A stretch of DNA of 11,274 nucleotides from positions 1 to 11,274 of the forward strand of contig JANXLS010000662.1 of assembly GCA_025355035.1 (NCBI GenBank), in the 5' to 3' direction. The notes beneath the pieces are model-generated. The model was not told the origin of the DNA. It saw nothing but the letters and a program-made list of their open reading frames with translations, and did no database searches. The translations under genes were made by a program, and so were the position numbers. The stretch's first letter is position 1, and every line of letters starts with the position of its first letter. Shown one piece after another: positions 7,741-11,274 of the stretch. This stretch comes from Planctomycetota bacterium. Lineage in GTDB: Bacteria; Planctomycetota; SZUA-567; H5-PLA8.

Positions 7741-9414
7741 TTATTTTTTCTTGGGTGCGGGTTTTGGCTTTCGCGATTCGGTTGCGAGTTTGTGCGTATT
7801 AACGCCGATCCAGATATCGGTGCAGCGGGACGGGCTGCCTTTTTGTTCGCTGGTCAGATTGATGAGCAGTGCGTCGCCCACTGCGAGATCGCTGAGTTTT
7901 ACCTGTTGATCGTTCTTCCAAACGCGCGTGCTTTCGTTGACGCGCAATTCGGTTCGGCCGATGTCGGGGATGCGTTCCATGTCGCCGTTGTAGTTTTTCG
8001 TCTCGGGAATTTGGCGGGCGACATTCAGTTTTCCTGCGCTGAGATTCGACGCTTCGATGCGATAGGTGATCCCATTCGTTGCCAGAAAACTGAATTCGTC
8101 ACTGACCAGACTGGCTTTTGTGAACGCGCCTTTTTCGTCCTGAAAGAGATGGAAACGGCAGCGTGTTCCGCCTGGAATATCGGCGAGCGTGGCCTTGGCG
8201 TCCAGGTATTTCGCTTCGCCTTCGGGGATCAACGCGAAGTCAACGACCTCGCCCGAGCGATCGGTGCGGAACTGGCCCGTGCGCGCGGCAGCGTCCGCTT
8301 TCACGAGTTCGCCGAAGACCAGATGTTCGGCGAACGGAGGCGGTGCGATGCCGGTCTTGAGTTGGAACCACGGCAACTTTTCATTGCCGTAATCGGTGCG
8401 GAATGGAAATTGATCGGGGTAATCTTTTGCGACGTTTTCCATGAGTTCGGTTGTCTGTAAGCGACCGTATCCGTAGCCCATCAGGCTCTCACCGTAGAAA
8501 GAATCCTTGACCGGCCAGCCTGATCCGAATACACGAACGCAACGGCCCCGGCGAAAACCTTCGAGCATGTACGGGACGTTCACGACGAGCCGAACTCCGC
8601 TGCAGCCGTAGCAGTCGGTTGGGGCGTTTTGAATCTCGACGATTGTCGCTTTTTCTTTATCGGTCCCAGGATTCCACGTGCGCAGTTCGGCATTGGCGAC
8701 ACAGACGGCAGCGTCTTTGCCGACGACGAAATCGTTCCTGAACATCGTCTTGAAATTCGAGGGATCGCCGCTGAAAAAGGTGATGGTGAGCGTGTTGCCG
8801 TCGGACTTATCGATCCATCCGGGCACACCGCGCTTCTTGGTGAATTCGATGAAGTTTTTACGTTGCTCTTTCGCAGCGGCTTCGTTCGATGGCTCAATGT
8901 GAGGAATGTTTTTCGAGATTTCGTCGGTTGCCAGAACGATTTGGGAATTGCCAGCGTTGGAGACATGGAAACGCATCGGCGTACCAAGGGGGACGTCGCG
9001 AAGATCGGCTTCGGCTCCATTGTATAAAATCGCGGCGACGGACTGCATGATGAAGTCGTGCAATTCGCCGGTTTTGCTGTCGCGAAATTGGCCGGCGCGG
9101 TGGATGAAATCAGCGGTCACGAGTTCGCCGTTTAACAGGTGCGCGGAACCTGAAGGCGGGAATTCGAGCGGCTTGAATGTCGCGTCGGAGGCGCAGCAGA
9201 CTGTACTGAAGCAGAGCGCGAGGCCGACAGTTAGCAGTGAAAATTTCAGTTGGATCAAACTGGCTTTGGTGTCCGAAGACGTGGGATTAATTCGCGCGTT
9301 TCCCCTCACCCCGCGAGCGCGAGGGGCAGCGCTCGTCGGCCCTCTCTCCAACAGGAGAAGGGAAAGGCTACGGCTTGCTTCGCTGGCTTGGAACTTTGAA
9401 CTGACGCCGTTCAT
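7741..9414 (-). CDS. Secreted protein with an internally duplicated domain, unknown function
   Basis: From the ATG at 9414 the product is 557 residues. This ATG overlaps the DUF1552 stop as ATGA and has GAGGTG 6-7 bases upstream, which favours it. The first 52 residues, however, are encoded largely by a palindromic repeat; the typical signal peptide (LKFSLLTVGLALCFSTVCCAS) begins only after that. A TTG at 9258 would give a normal 505-residue precursor but lacks a clear Shine-Dalgarno site. In 505-residue numbering the protein holds two related halves about 272 residues apart: HLLNGELVTADFIHRAGQFR (39-59) matches HLVFGELVKADAAARTGQFR (312-331), and ADLRDVPLGTPMRFH (84-98) matches ATLADIPGGTRCRFH (356-370). 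Both halves look beta-rich; the tail is basic (KPKPAPKKK). I recall similar unnamed proteins beside DUF1552/DUF1592 genes in planctomycetes. Possibly a periplasmic partner of those proteins; no function is assigned. Confidence 0.82.
   Translation of the reverse strand: MNGVSSKFQASEASRSLSLLLLERGPTSAAPRARGVRGNARINPTSSDTKASLIQLKFSLLTVGLALCFSTVCCASDATFKPLEFPPSGSAHLLNGELVTADFIHRAGQFRDSKTGELHDFIMQSVAAILYNGAEADLRDVPLGTPMRFHVSNAGNSQIVLATDEISKNIPHIEPSNEAAAKEQRKNFIEFTKKRGVPGWIDKSDGNTLTITFFSGDPSNFKTMFRNDFVVGKDAAVCVANAELRTWNPGTDKEKATIVEIQNAPTDCYGCSGVRLVVNVPYMLEGFRRGRCVRVFGSGWPVKDSFYGESLMGYGYGRLQTTELMENVAKDYPDQFPFRTDYGNEKLPWFQLKTGIAPPPFAEHLVFGELVKADAAARTGQFRTDRSGEVVDFALIPEGEAKYLDAKATLADIPGGTRCRFHLFQDEKGAFTKASLVSDEFSFLATNGITYRIEASNLSAGKLNVARQIPETKNYNGDMERIPDIGRTELRVNESTRVWKNDQQVKLSDLAVGDALLINLTSEQKGSPSRCTDIWIGVNTHKLATESRKPKPAPKKK
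9302..9362. repeat. REP-like palindromic repeat with two hairpins
   Basis: Two adjacent inverted repeats are visible. CCCCTC (9302-9307) pairs with GAGGGG (9321-9326). CCCTCTCTCC (9340-9349) pairs, with one bulge, with GGAGAAGGG (9354-9362). The composition (runs of CCCTC and GAGGG) is of the type seen in dispersed intergenic repeats of many bacteria. The adjoining stretch up to about 9405, including GGAACTTTGAACT, may belong to the same unit. It lies in frame inside the 5' part of the duplicated-domain gene if that gene starts at 9414. Only one copy is in the window, so its repetitive nature is inferred. Confidence 0.5.
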
Positions 9415-10811
9415 GCCAACACCTCGGAAACGGGGCTGAGGCTGTCGACGAATTTTTCGGCGTGGACGTCCATTTTTTGGAGCATCGTCAGCATCACGTT
9501 GCTGAGGCGCGCTTTTTCGTCTTTCGGTTTGCCGCAGAGTGCGCGCCATTCGTCGTAGCTGAGCGTGTAGTCATCCTTCATGTGCGGCTTGTTGTAGTCG
9601 ATGTGCTGGCCGTGCTTGAGGCCGAGACCGCGACCGCCGGCGAGGAGGATCGGCAGGTTGCTGTTGGCGTGGCTGTGGCCGTAGCTCATGCCACTGCCGA
9701 AGAGGACCATCGTGCGGTCGAGGAGGGGTTCGTTACCGTCTTTGACGGCGCGGAGTTCGTCGAGGAAGTGCGCGAATTGTTCCATGATAAAAGCGTCGCT
9801 CTTGGCGAGGCGTTCGAGGACGACGGGGTCGCCGTTGTGATGGGAAAGGCCGTGACGCGCCTGCGTGATCCCGATTTCAGGAATTGCGAGGCCGTTGCCT
9901 TCGCTGCCGTTCATGTAGGTGACGACGCGGGTTGTGTCGGTGCGGAGGGCGAGGACGATCAAGTCGAACATGGTTCGCCAATATTCGCCGGCTTTGGCTT
10001 TCGGCACATCGCGTTGGAACGGTGCTTCGAGTTTTTTATCGACGACGGGCTTGGGCACGTCAAGCCAGGAGTCGAGGCGTTCGGTGCGCTGTTCGACGTC
10101 GCGGACGGAGTGAAGGTATTCATCGAGTTTCGTTTTGTCGTCTTTGCCCAATTCGAGGCGGAGCGATTTGGCTTCGTCGAGGACTTCGTCGAGGACGCTA
10201 CGGCGCTTGGCGAGGCGGTTGCGTTGAGCGGCGATCCCGCCGACTTCAGCTCCGAACAAGCGGTTGAAAATCTGGCGCGGATTTTCTTCGGCGGGCAAAG
10301 GTACGCCGTCGCGAGAGAAGGCGAGTGTGCTGGAATTCAGCGGGCGGCCGGTGCCGGAGGAAATTGAAAGCTCGAGCGAGGGGAAGCGTGTTTGGAGGCC
10401 GGTGACTTCGGCCATGAGCTGGTCGCAGGAGATTGTGTTTTCGTATTTGCGCGCGCTCTGGGCATCGATCTTGGCTCCGGTGAGCCACGTGTCGGCGCAG
10501 ACGTGGGCCTGGCCGAGGCCGTTGGGGTGGTGCAGGCCGCTGAAGACGGTGAAGTCGTCGCGGTGTTTGGCGAGCGGTTTCAGGGATGGCGATAATTCAT
10601 AGTCGCGACCAGGCTTCGTGCACTGCCAGGCCATGCCGTTGACGCCGTTGGGAATGTAGACGAAGACACTGCGCTTGGGTTTTGTCGCTTCAGCCGCTGA
10701 CGCGGTCATCGGCATCATGGCGTCCAATAAAGGGAGCGCCATCGCGGCTCCGACTCCGCGCAAGAAATGGCGACGGCCCAGCAGCCAGCGATTGGATCGA
10801 ATGTTGCTCAT
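9411..10811 (-). CDS. DUF1552 (HXXSHH) family Tat-exported protein
   Basis: A 466-residue protein. The N-terminus has a twin-arginine signal (GRRHFLRG, R13-R14, followed by a hydrophobic stretch and TASAA near residue 40), so it is probably exported folded. The family hallmark HXXSHH is present as HGLSHH (H320-H325). A C-terminal segment, LFGSGMSYGHSHANSNLPIL, resembles the metal-site region of the related DUF1501/alkaline-phosphatase-like proteins. Length fits the family. Its function is not established; it is often encoded beside DUF1592-type cytochromes, as here. The ATG at 10811 has only a weak GGA upstream. It overlaps the next gene by 4 bases (ATGA), so the two are probably translationally coupled. 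It is the first gene of the presumed four-gene operon. Confidence 0.92.
   Translation of the reverse strand: MSNIRSNRWLLGRRHFLRGVGAAMALPLLDAMMPMTASAAEATKPKRSVFVYIPNGVNGMAWQCTKPGRDYELSPSLKPLAKHRDDFTVFSGLHHPNGLGQAHVCADTWLTGAKIDAQSARKYENTISCDQLMAEVTGLQTRFPSLELSISSGTGRPLNSSTLAFSRDGVPLPAEENPRQIFNRLFGAEVGGIAAQRNRLAKRRSVLDEVLDEAKSLRLELGKDDKTKLDEYLHSVRDVEQRTERLDSWLDVPKPVVDKKLEAPFQRDVPKAKAGEYWRTMFDLIVLALRTDTTRVVTYMNGSEGNGLAIPEIGITQARHGLSHHNGDPVVLERLAKSDAFIMEQFAHFLDELRAVKDGNEPLLDRTMVLFGSGMSYGHSHANSNLPILLAGGRGLGLKHGQHIDYNKPHMKDDYTLSYDEWRALCGKPKDEKARLSNVMLTMLQKMDVHAEKFVDSLSPVSEVLA
9420..9425 (-). promoter_or_regulatory. Ribosome binding site for the ATG at 9414
   Basis: On the - strand GAGGTG (GAGG at 9425-9422) lies 7 bases before the ATG at 9414, inside the end of the DUF1552 gene. 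Together with the ATGA overlap it argues for translation beginning at 9414 rather than at the TTG at 9258. Confidence 0.5.
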
Positions 10812-10849
10812 AAAGGAATCCGTTTCGTGATCCGACGAATTTGAGTTGC

Positions 10850-10891
10850 TCGAACGATTCGAAGCAAAAACGAAATACTGTCTCTCGTTTT
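10850..10891. promoter_or_regulatory. Two inverted repeats upstream of the DUF1552 operon
   Basis: TCGAA (10850-10854) and TTCGA (10858-10862) form an operator-like palindrome with a 3-base centre. AAAACGA (10867-10873) and TCGTTTT (10885-10891) form a perfect 7-base inverted repeat with an 11-base loop, followed by T residues on either strand. They could be a regulator site and a weak bidirectional terminator, but short AT-rich repeats also arise by chance. Confidence 0.25.
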
Positions 10892-10915
10892 ACGTTCGGT
10901 TAACTGGTACACCAA
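10887..10915 (-). promoter_or_regulatory. Candidate sigma-70-like promoter for the DUF1552 operon
   Basis: On the - strand TTGGTG (10915-10910) and TAAAAC (10892-10887) are 17 bases apart, giving partial matches to -35 and -10 boxes. The -10 overlaps an arm of the 7-base inverted repeat. The implied leader before the ATG at 10811 is about 70 bases. Promoter consensus in this group is poorly defined, so confidence is low. Confidence 0.2.
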
Positions 10916-10953
10916 GGGGCGGGAAAAAAAGGTTTGGAATGGGAATTCATTTT

Positions 10954-10985
10954 GCTGCTACGCAGCGGGAGTGCCGCCGCTCCTG
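10954..10985. repeat. GC-rich double hairpin after the carbonic anhydrase gene
   Basis: GCTGC (10954-10958) and GCAGC (10962-10966) form a perfect stem with a 3-base loop. Next to it GGAGTG (10968-10973) and CGCTCC (10978-10983) form a 6-base stem with one G-T pair. The pair begins a few bases after the carbonic anhydrase stop on the - strand. A T7 run on that strand (10930-10924) lies over 20 bases further on, too far for a classic intrinsic terminator. It may be a dispersed palindromic repeat, an mRNA 3'-end stabiliser, or a terminator of unusual form. Confidence 0.4.
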
Positions 10986-10988
10986 GGG

Positions 10989-11274
10989 TCAATAGTGAAA
11001 TTTTTCGACGTTTTTGACGGCCGTTTCGTAATTGTCCCAGAGGGCTTCGGGGAATTGGGTGGAGACTCCGAGATCGTGCAATAGGCCGTCTTCGATCGAA
11101 TAGATCAAGCCGTTGACGGTCAGCGGCTGGCGTCGCGCCCAAGCGTCCTGGACGACTGTGGTTTCGCAGACGTTCAACACTTGCTCGATCACATTCAATT
11201 CGCCCAAGCGATCGGCTCGAATTTGCGCGGGGAATTTGTCGAGGAGTTTACGGTGCTTGGCGCGGACGTCTTTG
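10989..11274 (-). CDS. can: Beta-class carbonic anhydrase, C-terminal part (5' end missing)
   Basis: The frame is open to the window edge; 94 residues plus the stop are visible. The stretch LNVIEQVLNVCETTVVQDAW, then RRQPLTVNGLIYSIEDGLLHDLGV, matches the conserved C-terminal region of Can/CynT-type beta-carbonic anhydrases, which interconvert CO2 and bicarbonate in the cytoplasm. The zinc ligands lie in the missing N-terminal part and cannot be checked. A TTG at 11207 is internal and not the start, since clear family sequence (KHRKLLDKFPAQIRADRL) continues upstream of it. A 177-bp spacer separates it from DUF1552, so it is probably a separate transcription unit. The symbol follows the E. coli Can resemblance. 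Confidence 0.85.
   Translation of the reverse strand, partial: KDVRAKHRKLLDKFPAQIRADRLGELNVIEQVLNVCETTVVQDAWARRQPLTVNGLIYSIEDGLLHDLGVSTQFPEALWDNYETAVKNVEKFHY

Noticed and set aside
6260..7909. Open frame of 549 codons on the + strand opposite the cytochrome gene
   Set aside because: The - strand frame encodes a full, well-recognised domain series with haem motifs. The antisense product is Arg/Phe/Val-rich with no domain, as expected from codon bias of a moderately GC-rich gene.
7687..8460. Open frame of 257 codons on the + strand opposite the duplicated-domain gene
   Set aside because: No ribosome site or recognisable domain, and the - strand product shows an internal duplication that confirms the real frame.
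9187..9201. Possible lipobox at the STVCCAS segment of the duplicated-domain protein
   Set aside because: The positions before either cysteine do not match the lipobox consensus (no Leu or similar at -3), so a normal signal peptidase I site is more likely.
9415..9549. Longer N-terminal extension of the duplicated-domain protein, up to an ATG at 9549
   Set aside because: It would run 135 bases deep inside DUF1552 in another frame and has Arg-rich shadow composition; the ATG at 9414 has a ribosome site and ATGA overlap.
9462..10367. Open frame of 301 codons on the + strand opposite DUF1552
   Set aside because: It lies wholly within the clear DUF1552 gene; its repetitive Val/Glu/Phe/Ala composition is typical of an antisense shadow.
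11143..11207. Treating TTG at 11207 as the start of a short 72-residue gene
   Set aside because: Carbonic anhydrase family sequence continues in frame upstream to the window edge, so the gene is simply cut by the window.

Overview
The window looks like chromosomal DNA of a planctomycete or a related PVC bacterium (Planctomycetota/Verrucomicrobiota). The main evidence is a diheme 'planctomycete cytochrome C' protein (PSCyt1, DUF1587, DUF1595, DUF1592, DUF1588, DUF1585) clustered with a Tat-exported DUF1552 protein. A sulfatase-modifying-factor (FGE/SUMF1) domain fused to a TolB-type propeller also fits this group. The phylum rests on family content only; no rRNA or other marker is present.

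Layout: positions 1-4713 hold three closely spaced + strand genes. They are the 3' part of an SGNH/GDSL-type esterase (1-930), a secreted protein of unknown function (946-2895), and the SUMF1-TolB fusion (2947-4713). A short convergent junction with a weak hairpin follows. The - strand block, read from right to left, holds the C-terminal end of a beta-carbonic anhydrase (10989-11274, running off the window), a spacer with several inverted repeats, then DUF1552 (9411-10811), a secreted protein with an internally duplicated domain (7741-9414), the diheme DUF1592-type cytochrome (5222-7672), and a small multi-pass membrane protein (4737-5219). The last four are probably one operon: the first pair overlaps by ATGA, the next gap is 68 bp, and the final gap is 2 bp.

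How the genes may work together: all four products of the - strand operon carry export or membrane signals, so they probably form a cell-envelope module with c-type haem redox chemistry. DUF1552 and DUF1592-type proteins commonly occur side by side in PVC genomes, but to my knowledge their biochemical role is not settled. The + strand genes also encode exported proteins, with no visible functional link to the - strand operon. The carbonic anhydrase is a housekeeping neighbour.

The points most worth a second look are a REP-like palindromic repeat lying in frame inside the 5' end of the duplicated-domain gene, the duplicated domain itself, the loss of one active-site cysteine position in the SUMF1 domain, and the small membrane protein tightly coupled to the cytochrome. 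I saw no mobile element, CRISPR array, tRNA or rRNA, and no clear sign of a wholly new system.
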